A stretch of 64,000 nucleotides of DNA, taken from Agroathelia rolfsii (Eukaryota > Basidiomycota > Agaricomycetes > Amylocorticiales > Amylocorticiaceae). A program made the translations under genes and the position numbers. The stretch lies in contig JABRWF010000003.1 of NCBI GenBank assembly GCA_018343915.1, positions 2,294,001 to 2,358,000 on the forward strand, given 5' to 3'. Positions 12,099 through 26,575 of the stretch are shown piece by piece; the first letter of the stretch is position 1, and every line of letters starts with the position of its first letter. The notes under the pieces were generated by a model that saw nothing but the letters and a program-made list of their open reading frames with translations, was not told the DNA's origin and did not search any database.

Positions 12099-13625
12099 TT
12101 AATCCAGCTTATGGCGCCCAGGACTGGCCCAGACGGTATCAACTTCCCCTTTAGTTATGCCCAATCTTGTACCCGTCCATTCTTCTTCGCCAACTTTGTT
12201 GGCCCAGTCGTCATCGCCCCACGCCGCCCATTCATCCTCAGATTCTTCGGTGCTCTCGGATGAACGAGCTATTGGCTGAGGTTGCGCCTTGGGCTTTGAT
12301 GGAAAATTTGAAGGAGACGGCGAGTTGATTGCTGGCTGGGAATTTATTTTCAGGGCTAGAGGCTGCGGTTTGGTCTTTCGCAAAAGCTCGCGCTTGGATG
12401 ATACAGAAGAAGGAGCGGAATGGGAAAGTGAGGAAGTTGCTGAAGAGGATAAACTTGGTGGATAAGAGTGAGCGGCGTTGTTAATAGGCACACCAGCTGA
12501 ACTGTTCTTGGATTCGTGAGAAGGTGTAATGCTTGGGGCAGACTTCCCGTCGGCGTCGTTCGTTTGGGGTATTTGCGATGCTTTCTGGTGGTTATTCAGA
12601 GACGGAGGGGGGTTTTCAATATCGTGGCGCTGGGCGTGGTCGTCATCATCTTCGTCATCGTCAGAATGATTAAAGAGTGGTTCTCTATCAGGTTCATTCT
12701 CCAGTCCATCAGGTAACAGATTGGCAGCCTCTGAAGAGGAGGCTTTGACGATGGAATCGATGAGCCAGAATTGAAGGACGTTCATAGTAATGGGAAAGAT
12801 GCCCATGGTACTGGAAATGTGACATAAGCAATATACTATGGTTGAATGTCTACGTGCCACTTACAAAATAACCTGAAGATACTCCTTGCCATTCTTCATG
12901 CGCGTCCAGCTCAGTAGCCAAGCACCGATCTTGACGAGACCAGGGAAGAGCGCGAACAGGCAGACAACTAGTAGCTTCATAATACTGAGGCAGATGACGT
13001 AAATTATGGCTTGCTGTAGCCAGTATCTGATTCTAGGGGGTGTGCCGTATTGCCCGGACTCAAATCCCTTTAATCCGAGCTTTTCAGTGAGAAGATATGT
13101 TGAAACATGCAAAATGAGGTATATAGTGGCCACGCCTAAAATACCTCAGTTACACTTAGCAGGCTTCGGCGAGGCACAGGCGGCTTACCCAGGGTGGTAT
13201 CAATCAAGATGTTCAGAAAATATAATACGCAGGCATTTCCAGATTCGAGGCGAGCCACTATATCTGAGATGAGGACATTTAGTCCATGAACAAACATTTG
13301 GCCGACGACTTGTTTCGAGACATCGAACAACCTGCAAGTGTTTCATGATCATATCAGAACCAAGTGGGCGGAACAATAATAATTATCTATACCATATTCT
13401 CCAAGGTCGCTTAGGCGTCTCTCGCTGTCTTTTGTATAGCAGCGACAAAAGCACAAGAACGCCCATCAAGCCTTGCACCACCTATGCGGAACATCAATTC
13501 AAGACATCAACAGGGGATGCGAATATACGGACAAGCGCAGTAGGGCCCAAGAGGCGACATGAATCGTCTACCCCAGGCAAGTCGTCGAACATAAACGAGG
13601 GGTCATCTTCGTAAGAATCGCTCAT
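12099..13625 (-). CDS. STIMATE/YPL162C-type vacuolar or ER membrane protein
   Basis: Five exons: 13625-13533, 13481-13393, 13331-13189, 13135-12865 and 12810-12099, giving 435 residues. The first half carries about five hydrophobic segments (for example GLMGVLVLLSLLY, GVATIYLILHVSTYLL, IIYVICLSIMKLLVVCLFAL) with CRLLGPTAL, VSKQVVGQMFVHGLNVLIS and LDTTLG-like signatures of the STIMATE (PF12400) family. Animal STIMATE links the ER to STIM1 calcium signalling and the yeast relative is vacuolar. Which applies here is unknown. The second half is cytosolic and disordered, with an acidic DDDEDDDD run, Ser-rich repeats and a terminal acidic-aromatic patch (DEWAAWGDDDW). Confidence 0.82.
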
Positions 13626-13818
13626 GGTTGATTGGGAGTGAGAGAGGCTAGACGAGGGCGTAATACTGATTACCAAACTGGGTAGTGGGAGGGCCAGAAT
13701 CACGTGATATACGATTGATGCGGCACCAATTGGCATCAATGCGCTACGCCGTTGCTGCACGTATAACGCACCGTCATCTTGGATCTTATTACAACACCAG
13801 CATCTACGACCAAGTACC
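13626..13818. promoter_or_regulatory. Short bidirectional promoter between STIMATE-type gene (-) and SEC18 (+)
   Basis: Only 193 bases separate the two start codons. The segment must drive both genes, or the promoters must extend into the neighbouring first exon. No TATA element was identified. Confidence 0.45.
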
Positions 13819-16775
<2,957 letters not shown>

Positions 16776-16941
16776 AAGTCATGATGGTCCATAAGATACA
16801 TCCTTGACTACGAAATTATATGCTAGAAAGAGAGGAATTACTCCGGACATTTACATGGAAATCAACTTCCCGTTTTTGCGGATGTACATTGTACACATGT
16901 AATACAATCAATAACGAAGAGAACAAAGTTAAATGTTAATG

Positions 16942-18574
16942 TTAAGCAGCAATGGCAATCTCGGTGGCAGCAGTCTCCGCTTGCGCACTTTGCGCTGCAG
17001 AGGTTCCCGCCCCTTCGGCGCGTTTACGTGTGCTAGCGACAACCTCGAGAACACCCTCAAGACCCTTCTTCCACTCCAACAGCCTCTTTTCAAGTGCTTC
17101 CCATTGTGGTCGCTCGAATGCGCGTGCAGCCGCACGAATTATACGCAGGGACTGTGTTTGTTGGGACAATTTACCAGAAACCAAACCGGTGCGGATTACT
17201 GTCCATATGCATTAGAAGAGCAGAAAGGAAGGAGCAAAGCGAGTTTCACGGGTGCCCACCATCAATAGCCCATTTTTCCACTTCCGAAGGTTCGATCTGC
17301 AGCGCAGATGCAATCTGACTGTAAGAAATGTCCTGTCCAATGTGCTTAAATGCTAGTGAAGACAATGTCAGGACACGGATCTTGTGTGTCAGCTGCGCCG
17401 AGTCGAGATCTATAGGTCCGAAAATTGAGTGGTCATATGAAACGACGAGATGCTTCATTTTACTCACCATGCTTCGCAAGCACATCCGCATGATCTCCAT
17501 CCTTGACCCAAGCCTGGTATTCATCGAGATCATCGTTCAAAAATATTTGAAGGAGGCCAAAGAGCGGCTCATCTTTAGCGGCGACGACAGCATCGAGTTT
17601 GAACAAAGAATCGAAATTGTATATTGAGGATGATCTAAGGGCAGATGAAATTGCGGACAGCGCTGCGGCCCGGCCCTCAGGGGACTCGGGTAACCATGAC
17701 CGCACAAGTAGAAGTTGATATTCATAGGAAACGTCACTGTGGATGCGTATATGTTAGAACGAGGACTAGACTCAACAAAAAAAGAATGCGCACGGCTGTC
17801 CTAATTTGGCGAATATATCGACCAGCCGTTTCAGGAAGTTGCTCTTATCCTCTGCCGAAATATCCCACTCGCCAAGCCAAGCCTCTACATCTGGTGCGTT
17901 GAGCTGCAGTAGTTCGATCTCATCGTTGGCCTCTGAGAGATCAAGAAGCGCCAAGTAAACGATCAGCCTTAAAGAAGATGAGCGGGGTGTAATGTTGTAA
18001 AGGTTGGAGAGACTGTTAAAAAAAAACCGAAAAGTGGGTTAGAAGCAGCCTAGAAACAAATGGTACCATAATATGACATACATGCGGTATCGAGAGGCCG
18101 AGTTTTCCGCTGGAGATGAAGATATGGTCTTAAGAAGAGACGACACTACGTCTCGTGCTTCCTGAGAATCAGCGGGGTATACACTGAAGATGTGGGCATA
18201 TAGAAGGTTGAAAAATCCCTCGATCTCTGTTCAGATGTAAATTGGGCGCACTTCAAATAACAGGAGTTTGGCCATACCTCGATCACTACCTTCGCCAAGG
18301 CTTTGCACATTCTCCAAAACCATAGAGATGACCTTCTTCTTTCTATCTTCATCCTCCTCTATCGGCTTTTCTCCTTCTGCAGTTTTCAATGCATCTTGGA
18401 ATGGGCGAATGAAGGCTGCGCGATCTTCATCTGACTTGTTGCGAACGATGTAATTAACAAGCTCCTGGATCTGATCCCATGCTCAGACATTTATATTAAT
18501 CTTCCACCTCTTGCACACACCTGCTCTTCAAATGTGCCTTCCTGAGAAATAGAAACAGAATCTGGGACAGCCAT
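16942..18574 (-). CDS. Translation initiation factor eIF3 subunit M (PCI domain)
   Basis: Seven exons: 18574-18521, 18470-18278, 18226-18082, 18012-17794, 17736-17468, 17409-17260 and 17198-16942, giving 428 residues. The product is all-helical. The PCI/winged-helix segment reads KIRVLTLSSLAFKHIGQDIS, YSQIASALQI, EPSEVEKWAIDVIRTGLVSG and QTQSLRIIRAAARAF, followed by a helix with paired Trp (RPQWEALEKRLLEWKKGL). This order is that of eIF3m, a core PCI subunit of the eIF3 scaffold on the 40S ribosome. An Ala-rich tail closes the protein. The gene is convergent with SEC18, with 166 bases between stop codons. Confidence 0.9.
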
Positions 18575-19225
18575 CTTAGAAAAGAGAGAGAATGCTATCA
18601 GAAAGTTATGCACAGCCACAATGAAAGCTTTGTGTATGTCACGTCACGTTCAGGACTTGTTCTCCCAAGACAACAGAACCCATACGGGTAAATAGGGTAA
18701 ATGCATCTTGCACTTGGATTGTTGCTGGCTACGCAAATACAACAACGTCATTCAGCTCAATTTGACTTTTTTGTAGTTGTAACGTCGTGTCAGATTTCAT
18801 ATCTCATTTTTTCGCGTTCATCAACCCTGTCAGGGTTTTGTCTCAATTCCTCCCGGGCCATGTCCTATCTCTTCAGGTTGCCCAAAGCTTTCATTCCACT
18901 AAAAGGTCTGACAAACAATTCCAATGATGTCCTCAATTAACATAGATTTCTGGATTTCTGTGGTGATTCTTTGTCCTATGTAATTCGACCTTGTTCTTAA
19001 AACATCTCCGAGTGATCATGATACTCCGGGAGAACAAGACTAACCGTTCCAAGAGCCATGCTTCCTCGACTTGCACTACTAGCGCCGCTGTTGGTCCCTG
19101 TCGGCATGATCAATTTCCGTTGACATTCATTGGCGGCTTTATACCTTCTCAAGTCCCCAAGAAAGGTTCAGTCTTGCTCCCCTCCCTTCCCTCACCAGCC
19201 TCGTCCCGCGGTGTGTTTGTTGTCC
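18575..19225. other. Divergent intergenic region eIF3m / carboxylesterase
   Basis: This 651-base gap contains two promoters. A short ORF from 18991 and an in-frame extension upstream of the esterase Met (from 19130) are judged non-coding or 5' UTR. No repeat or RNA gene is seen. Confidence 0.4.
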
Positions 19226-20959
19226 ATGGCTCGCCTACTCTTCATATGGAGTCTGCTTGTCGCTTCATGGACTATGCACATTTCCGCCTTCTCTTTGGGC
19301 TTACGCTCCACTAGTGCCCATTCCAATGTCAAGACCGTTTTTACTTCATTAGGGCTCGCTAGCGGCGTTGCGGATACCAATGGTGTCACTCGCTACACTG
19401 TCCGCTACGCTGAGGCACAAAGGTGGTCCGCCTCACATGTGGCAACGTCTTGGCAGCTACCGTTAGTTGATCTTCCCTTGCTTCGGGTACAAAGCTATAC
19501 AAGCTAAGCAAAAAATAATTGTGTAGCAATGGTGCAACGGATCCTTCGGCGCTGCCTCTAATGTGTCCACAACCGGGAACTGATGACAGCAAGTTCTCAG
19601 AAGACTGTCTTTCTCTTATCCTTTATGTCCCGCCTAATCTCGAGTGGTGCTCGGAAGCCCCGACATTTATGTGGATTCACGGTGGCTCCTTTATTGTCGG
19701 CTCCGCGACCAATCCTGGTCTAGATGGATCCACTCTGGCAGCTGCAACGAAATCCATTGTGGCTGTAGTTCAATATCGACTGGGTGCCTTTGGGTTCTTA
19801 TCTCCATTTGGTCAGACGAATCTTGCCGTTAGAGATGTCCTTTCAGCGTTGCAGTTTTTATGGGATGTATTACCCTTTTTTGGTGGAAGTCCTGGGCGGA
19901 TCACGATCGCAGGACAAAGCAGCGGTGCAGACATGGTTCGCGCGCTACTTGCCACACCATCCGCATCCCCGTTGTTTCAGTCTGCAATCATACAGTCCGC
20001 GCCATTAGTATGTTGTTTCTCCTTCTAATATTCCAGTTCTTATTGATGTAATATTCTTACAGGACTATGGCATGCTATCACCGACGGATCAGAATACGCT
20101 TCAAAATTATTTCAATTCCTTGCTGTCTTGCTCCTCACGCGATACGTCTTGTTTACAAAAACTATCGGTGGATGATATCATTGTTGCAGAAGAGATACTT
20201 TTTTCGAGCGCATACACCGTTGTTCCTGCTACGGGCCAGTTTGAGCCTATGCGCCCTGTCAAGGATGGCTGGTTTATCACCAATCCGCTAGATCTCACTA
20301 CCCCCTTCCCACCGCAATACAAGCCTGTCATTGTGACGACTGTACTCGACGAGGGTGCCCTCCAGATCTACGGCACGTATTCCTCTGCACTCCCTGAAAA
20401 CCAATTCCAGCCCATCGTCAACCAAACATTTGGGCCAAAACGCACACCAACAATAGTTGATAGCACCCACTACATGGTGCCCATTGGTGATGCCAATGTC
20501 GTAGATGCCCGCGTACAACTCAACACACTTGGGACGGATTATATTTTCCGCTGTTCTTCCTGGTCATTTGCTCGCGAATGGGCGAATGCAGGTGGCCAGG
20601 CCTATGTTGGCCAGTTCATCGTTGGGGCCACCTACCCGGGAAACGAAAACGTGCCATTCTGCACTGACCCTGGAAGCGTCTGCCATCAAGACGACATCGA
20701 AATTGTATTTGGCACCGTGCCGTCCCCGTCGGTCGCGCAAGCAGCACTGGTGAAGGAAATGCAAGCACGATACGCCTCTTTTTTGCATACCAGTAGCCCC
20801 AACCCTGGTCAAAATTACGCAACCTGGACGTCCATCGGCGGCCCTGGTAAGATTAGCGCAATCCAGTTAGGAGGCAGCGGCATCACGGCCGACGGAGCTT
20901 GCGCGACCTCGTTTTGGGGCCAGTCCGCACCGTATGATTATCAGGTCTACGGGATATAG
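19226..20959 (+). CDS. Secreted type-B carboxylesterase/lipase
   Basis: Three exons: 19226-19461, 19527-20007 and 20063-20959, giving 537 residues. The N-terminus MARLLFIWSLLVASWTMHIS is a signal peptide, which is why this Met is preferred to the one at 19130. The alpha/beta-hydrolase marks are the oxyanion loop HGGSF, the nucleophile elbow GQSSGAD (catalytic Ser), an acidic residue in TTVLDEGAL and the catalytic His in SVCHQDDIEIVFG. SEDCLS near residue 113 matches the conserved EDCLxL block. The enzyme is predicted to be secreted and to hydrolyse esters; the substrate cannot be told from sequence. The family is widespread in wood- and litter-decay fungi. Confidence 0.88.
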
Positions 20960-21742
20960 CGAGTAGCTATTTGCGTGTTCATGACCCTTGTAGATGTCAA
21001 CAGCCTTCACGATAGATTCAAGATATTGTACCATGTGATCAAGGAAGAGAAGCAAAATCAGTGACATCATGGGACAATCAATAAGCTATTTCGATGATCT
21101 CTGATATATCTTTGACTTTACAATATTAATAGAGATTAATACTACTCATGTTTTACTAGAATGAGATGGCACGATAAAAATAATGAATGACGCAATGTCC
21201 CCCTTGTGGTCGCTTTCCAGGATTCGCAAATCCGACGGCATCGCATGGCCTTCTATTGCAACACCTCTAAATCTTGCGCCACATACACTTTGCTCTAATA
21301 TCAACGCATTTCTTCATGCTGATTGTCATGACATCTCGACCCTGCATGCCATAATTACGGTTTAGATGGTTCACCTTTTTATTTTATTTTATTTACAACA
21401 CTTCAATATGCATGAAACTTCTGAAAAAGTTCTCGTAGGTCACAGGCCACTGGCAACCACACTCGACCTCTGGCCTCAGACGTCGAAGTCCAAGGCTGAA
21501 CAATCCTGTCTCATGAAAGTTATATGATGGCTAGAAATAAAATACTGGCTAAATTTGCTGAATTTCTTGCTGGATTTGCTAATATGGAATTATGTCACTT
21601 TTCATGCTGAAGGTGCCAGGTTCAGTTGTATGATCTAGGGCGACATCTCTCAAGAAGCACGCAAGCACACGCATGAGTCGATGAAATATAATGCATAACC
21701 ACGTGTCCCTTTACTACTATCTTACAATACTAATAATTACAA
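20960..21742. other. Convergent intergenic region without recognised gene
   Basis: This 783-base stretch lies between the carboxylesterase and the DUF302 gene. It is AT-rich near 21380-21400 (runs of TTTATTTTA). Short ORFs here resemble nothing known. No tRNA-like fold or repeat was recognised. Confidence 0.4.
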
Positions 21743-22485
21743 TTATAACCAAGATCGAACCAAAACTTTGAACTTCTCTTCCAACTCTTGCGCCGCCTGA
21801 TCCAGTCCTACATTGCCCTTTTTTGTTTTCATCACGGATGTAGGAAGGTCAAAAAGAACCTTGGTGCCCTTCCCTGGCATTTCTACCACGAGGAAACTCC
21901 ATGGGCCGTACAGCGTTGAGTCCAGATCATACATAGCAACTTCCTTGAGCGCTAGGGGGTTGCCGATGATGTACTTATATGATTTTGGTGTATCGGGTTT
22001 GAAAAGCTGATACCTGTTGATATTCGTGGCAAGGAAAGAACCAGTCATCGATCAAAAAGTGACGCAGACAAACAGAAAGGAATAGAGGCTTACCAGTCGT
22101 AGTGGGGCATTTCAAAAAAGAGAAACATGCCACTGGGCTTCTCTGTATTCTTGACGGCTTCCTCGACATGTGCTTGGAATGCCTCCCTCGTCTGCGTCTG
22201 TGCGACGACGTCCCTCATATGGCCAGGGAATGTTGCAATAGTGGCATGGACTGCCTCATTGACTTCCTCAATGGACTTGGATGTAGTGAACACGGCACGT
22301 TTGCCGTCAAATGATTCATAGGATAGCTCGGGGGAGACGAATATGGGTTGTGGAGAATTGGCGAATGGTGAGGACCACTGCTTAATCAGAGAGAAAGGAG
22401 TGTACATGATGGAAGAGTTTTTTTTCGTGCTGAGTTGTATTATGGGAATGTGAGGGATGAAGCGAATTGCTAAAGTGTCTTGCAT
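21743..22485 (-). CDS. DUF302 (TT1751-like) small cytosolic protein
   Basis: Two exons, 22485-22094 and 22013-21743, spliced at TG|G to restore Trp, give 220 residues. The order of marks is KRAVFTTSKSIEEV (strand and helix), GMFLFFEMPHYDW, a YIIGNPLALKEVAMYD core and KGTKVLFDLPTSVM. It closes with a helix ending LEEKFKVLVRSWL. This pattern fits the DUF302 fold common in bacteria and fungi. The biochemical role is unknown. The start is uncertain: Met at 22408 (MYTPFSLIKQW) would remove 26 poorly conserved residues. Confidence 0.75.
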
Positions 22486-23581
22486 TTTGTTCTGGCTGTT
22501 GGCCACTTATATACTATTACCAGTGCCTGCTCATTTAACATGAATATAAATTCGGGTACATATAAACGATCTACTTCAAAATGGGCAGTCAATCGGATGC
22601 AACAGATCGATCATTGTGTAATTTTGGAGCACACCCATTCCCTGAAATGGCCATGCCTCAGCGGGTGTCCGGGCCACGGGCCCGGGGAAATCCCGTGAGA
22701 GAATATAGATCGTACTCGTACCCTTATTATTAAGAAAGTACATCACGATGCTTACACGCTCGGCGCTCATGCTTTCTGCCACCGCACTCAAATCATACTA
22801 GTATACTAGTAATGCCACTTATTATCCGGTTCACTAGTACTAGTACATTATATGTAAAGTTCGACCAGCGAAGCCTCCAGACCGATAATCCCAAACAACC
22901 ACGGATAGTACGAACTTTAATAGCTACCTGAATAATTTCCACAAGTGCGGCAGAATGTATGCACAGAATTTCTCTGCTAAACAGCCCGAGGCCATTATTA
23001 CGCCCAAATTACTAGTATCAACGACAAGCCCATTTCCGGGATCACCGCGGCTCAATTGTGCACTAATCCATACTGTTTATAGTGGAGTGCTGGATACCGT
23101 CAAGATACTAAAGCGACACAAACGCAGCACGGTACTACTGATATGAGTAATTGCATTGTGCTAGGGGTACGTGTTTATTTATAGCATGTGTGTATCCACT
23201 ATCACAGTATTTATGACACAATAAAGTAAAAATAAAAAGATTTCCTCAAGAAGTCAATCTATCAGAACTTGAAGGGTGGATGATCCGACGTAGACGGGAA
23301 ACTGGACATGTGAATTCACTTTTCCAGGCCTGTCTATTATAATAGGGAAAACTGGAGTAGCTCTTATCTCATTATCTCATATAGCCCCAATTCTCTTCTT
23401 GCGAACGGGTCGCACACATAGTGCAATGGAAACAGACGACACCGCTTCCCCTGACAGTGGCAATGATCCACTCCCGCGCAGGGAATCACGATCATTTTAC
23501 CAGAACTTAGCATTCCCCGTTTAGCAAAAATACCATGCGCGGCTTGAACGTCATTTTGATACAGTAAACATTTCTATCGCG
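22486..23581. other. AT-rich intergenic region with small palindromes
   Basis: This 1.1 kb between the DUF302 gene and the DUF6534 gene holds no convincing coding sequence. It includes clustered ACTAGT palindromes near 22796-22850 and one plus-strand ORF (22955-23146) with no recognisable similarity. It may include the DUF302 promoter; no TATA box was picked out. Confidence 0.4.
22796..22850. repeat. Cluster of ACTAGT palindromes
   Basis: Two blocks about 30 bases apart share the same motif: a perfect 14-base palindrome ACTAGTATACTAGT and a second block ACTAGTACTAGT. The arrangement could be a small hairpin or a pair of protein-binding sites upstream of the DUF302 gene. It may also be chance in AT-rich DNA. 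Confidence 0.35.
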
Positions 23582-25320
23582 TTATATTCTTACTTCTGTA
23601 CCAGACGGTAAGCAAAATTCTGAAGGATGGTAGAGCAAAGAATCACAGACCTTCTGGGAAGGTACTCGGGTAATATCAATTGCATGCTGTAGCGCTATTT
23701 CTGGATCCGATGTAGAAATATCGCATTCCAAGCTGGTAGTTATCAACCCAGAGCTACTGCGAGTAGTATCAACGTAGTCTCCGGTTTGTCCAGGGCGCGT
23801 AGCAAACTGCAATATAAGAATAGATAAATGGTTTGGGGTTGGAATTAAAGAAAAGGTATAAAATTTGTCGCACCTGGATGTTTGTCCCAGTGGCACCAGC
23901 ATCATGCAAGTGTCGCGTGAGATTGACAGTGTGTTCCGGTGCAAATGCGATCTTGCTAAAATAAGTCCGTGCATTGAGTCTAACAATTAATTAATATCTG
24001 TTAAATTGATCCAGGGCATAAATTCAAAAACAATAGCGATGACGCTTACGTGGCCAGCAAGTTATTGGACGACACTAATTTGTTGCCGTCATATCAATGA
24101 GTAAAAAATACCAGCAGGATGAACGAAGAGTAGCCAGAGTATATACGCACTTCTTGGAACACATGCGTAAATTCCAGCCCATACAACTATCATCCGAGGA
24201 CAGTCAAATGAGCAAATTCTCCAATTCAGTACGAATAATTATACTCACGCGTATTTGGCATTATCCAGTACTAGGATTAGACATTAGCATCGATGACCTG
24301 GAAAGGAGATTCATAGTTTCTCACTAAGATTAAGCAAAGAAGGCTAGCAGAGGTAGGTAAAACTGTAGTTTCTGCGTGGGGATATGACTATTTCGGCTGG
24401 AAATACCTAGAATGGCTACACACCTATTGTCCAGATCCGAAGCTTTTCCAGTAAGTGGATGGTTCTTTGAGGATAGGTACTAATATTTAATATATAGTAC
24501 AGCAGGATGAACCAAACACGCACCCAGGGAGACTTTGTCTTGTGTACGTATTGAATATACGGCATAAGCAGTATGTTATGAAAAAATCAGTTATGCCCTG
24601 CATAATCCTGGATATATGTCATACCGAACGTCAGTCGCTCAATTTACAATGTTCAATTCAGGAAAAAAAAACATACACGCAGGAGCAAAACAATACACGA
24701 CTATAGCGGTTCATTTGATGCAAGTTCTCAAGCGGCAACATGGACGAGAACAGCATCATGTTGACTACAAACCGAAGGAGGAGAAGTCCCCAGCAAAGAA
24801 TAGGGATGTAATGTGATCGGGAAACGATCTTGATTCGATATGTGAAGAAAGCCTGGACGATTGGTCCAACAGAACCTAAAAATTGATATTAGATCATAAT
24901 AACCCAAAGTTGAAGGTTTTGAAGAGCCAGTGCCACCCTTTGGAGGCTCGGGAATTGAAACGAACCACTGAAAAAGATCCAGAGATCTAGTGACTTTGTT
25001 ATAGGTCCAATGAGAATGGCTTCTTTGTTACCAAAATCAACCACGGTGAGTTGATAGGTATAGACAGAAACGCAGATAGCATGAGCAAGTTCGAGGATCC
25101 TGTTCGCTAGTTAGTTTAGCAATACGCTAGAGTTAGATATGCGGGCGTCTTGCATTATAGTTACGACTATAAGCTTGTATATCCATGGATCTTTCCTTGA
25201 AATCTTGGTGAAATATCTGTAGCACTGTAGCACCAGGATGCCAAAAAGCAGAAAGGAGACCTGAGATGCTATGCTGAGAGCGCCTACAGTCGTGCCGAGA
25301 CTTGCAGCCACATCTGGCAT
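23582..25320 (-). CDS. DUF6534 seven-helix membrane protein
   Basis: Eleven exons, several very short, join in phase: 25320-25154, 25099-24966, 24875-24677, 24607-24524, 24479-24424, 24371-24325, 24270-24249, 24186-24151, 24074-24050, 23979-23874 and 23806-23582, giving 366 residues. The hydrophobic segments follow the agaricomycete DUF6534 order: GALSIASQVSFLLFGILVLQ, a helix ending ILELAHAICVSVYTYQLTV, the SVGPIVQAFFTYRIK signature, CWGLLLLRFVV, and a last helix leading to MSSNNLLATLNAR. A hydrophilic C-tail follows. These proteins have no assigned function. The first intron must use a GC donor (AT|GCAAGA). The end is uncertain, as GTAAGA just before the stop could be another donor. Confidence 0.72.
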
Positions 25321-26575
25321 CTCAAAGAGCAAGATGACAAGGAGGGCTAAAACTAGTGAGCTATAGGTACTTGTTCAAATTGTCGAAAGTTCGGATACAG
25401 TAAGATACTGGCATTGGGGAGGAATGAATGGATCAAGACGGCTCGAAGACCTTATAGCGTGCCGTATCGGGGCTAAGACTGGCGCGACTGATCAAAAAGG
25501 TGATCGCATCGCCATTAATGCAATTGAAGCGTGTTCTATTGTACGCAGCACAAACTCGTGGTCGTGTGACGCAGCAGTCACGTTAATAGTTCGGTCAAGT
25601 GAATTGAAGTGGTTGTAAAAGTCTTTACTGCCTTCCATCCAAGACAATGATTTTGGGAGAGATACACATATTAGGCGGTACACTGGCCATTGTTGCGGTG
25701 ATGCAACCATCCGCGAATAAGTAAGTGATTCGGCTTTCGAGGTATGGGTGCACCACTCAGACAATTCGTTATTCGTTATACGAGGAAAATTCATATTTCT
25801 CGGGAACCCCGGGCTAAACACCTCTTCTGCCTCTAAAGCCGCTGAATGAGATTGATACATGTTTTATATCCCTACTTCTTACACTCTTGCGATTTGAATA
25901 TACCGTTTCATGGAAGATTAAACTGGGGTACTGCAAGGGACCCAGAGCATCATTGGGCTGATTGCCTCAAGCTCCAAACAGAAGGTTTGCTGTGCGATTG
26001 GTTACCAACTATCAAAGAATGTTCAGTTGATGAATAATACTCCACAGATAAACCATATGGCCAAATAGGCTTGGCAGAATGATGCGACTAATATTCTGTT
26101 GGCATGGTGTGTACTGTACAGCTCCTAGACGCCGGCATAATCTACTGAATGAGACGACGGCATACCTGGCGCCTCACGTGTATCTCACATTCCAAAATAC
26201 TTAGTTCAACTCATACCGGACATCCCAATACGCCTAGCAGTCTCCTATTTCAGATGTTATGTTGTCAGTTATGCGCTAATCACGATGCATCACAGCGCGT
26301 GATGTAGTAACACAGCGCTAAGCAGATCAAGGAGGGATTGTATGGCAGATAATTGGACTTTGTGTTTATAAGCTTTCAATTATCTAAAAAGCAACCAGAG
26401 TGATCGACCCAAGGACAAAAATCAGGATAGAAGAATCAAGCTAATCAACAAGTACGAGTAAAGTGAGTACTGGGAACGCTGACCGCGACTCGGAACATTA
26501 CGATGACCGCGGCACTGCAAGTGTGGGTATGCTTCCGATCACAGCTCTGCAATAATTTACAACTCATCTTCAGCC
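25321..26575. other. Intergenic region between DUF6534 gene and RRS1
   Basis: This 1.25 kb carries one minus-strand frame of 122 codons (25860-25492) without a recognisable domain or convincing splice partners. The rest shows no gene-like structure. The promoters of both flanking genes must lie here. Confidence 0.4.

Noticed and set aside
19130..19225. Upstream start of the carboxylesterase at 19130
   Set aside because: It would put 32 polar residues in front of a clear signal peptide, so the Met at 19226 is preferred.
25492..25860. Minus-strand ORF of 122 codons upstream of the DUF6534 gene
   Set aside because: No recognisable family and no clean splice partner on either side; probably chance.
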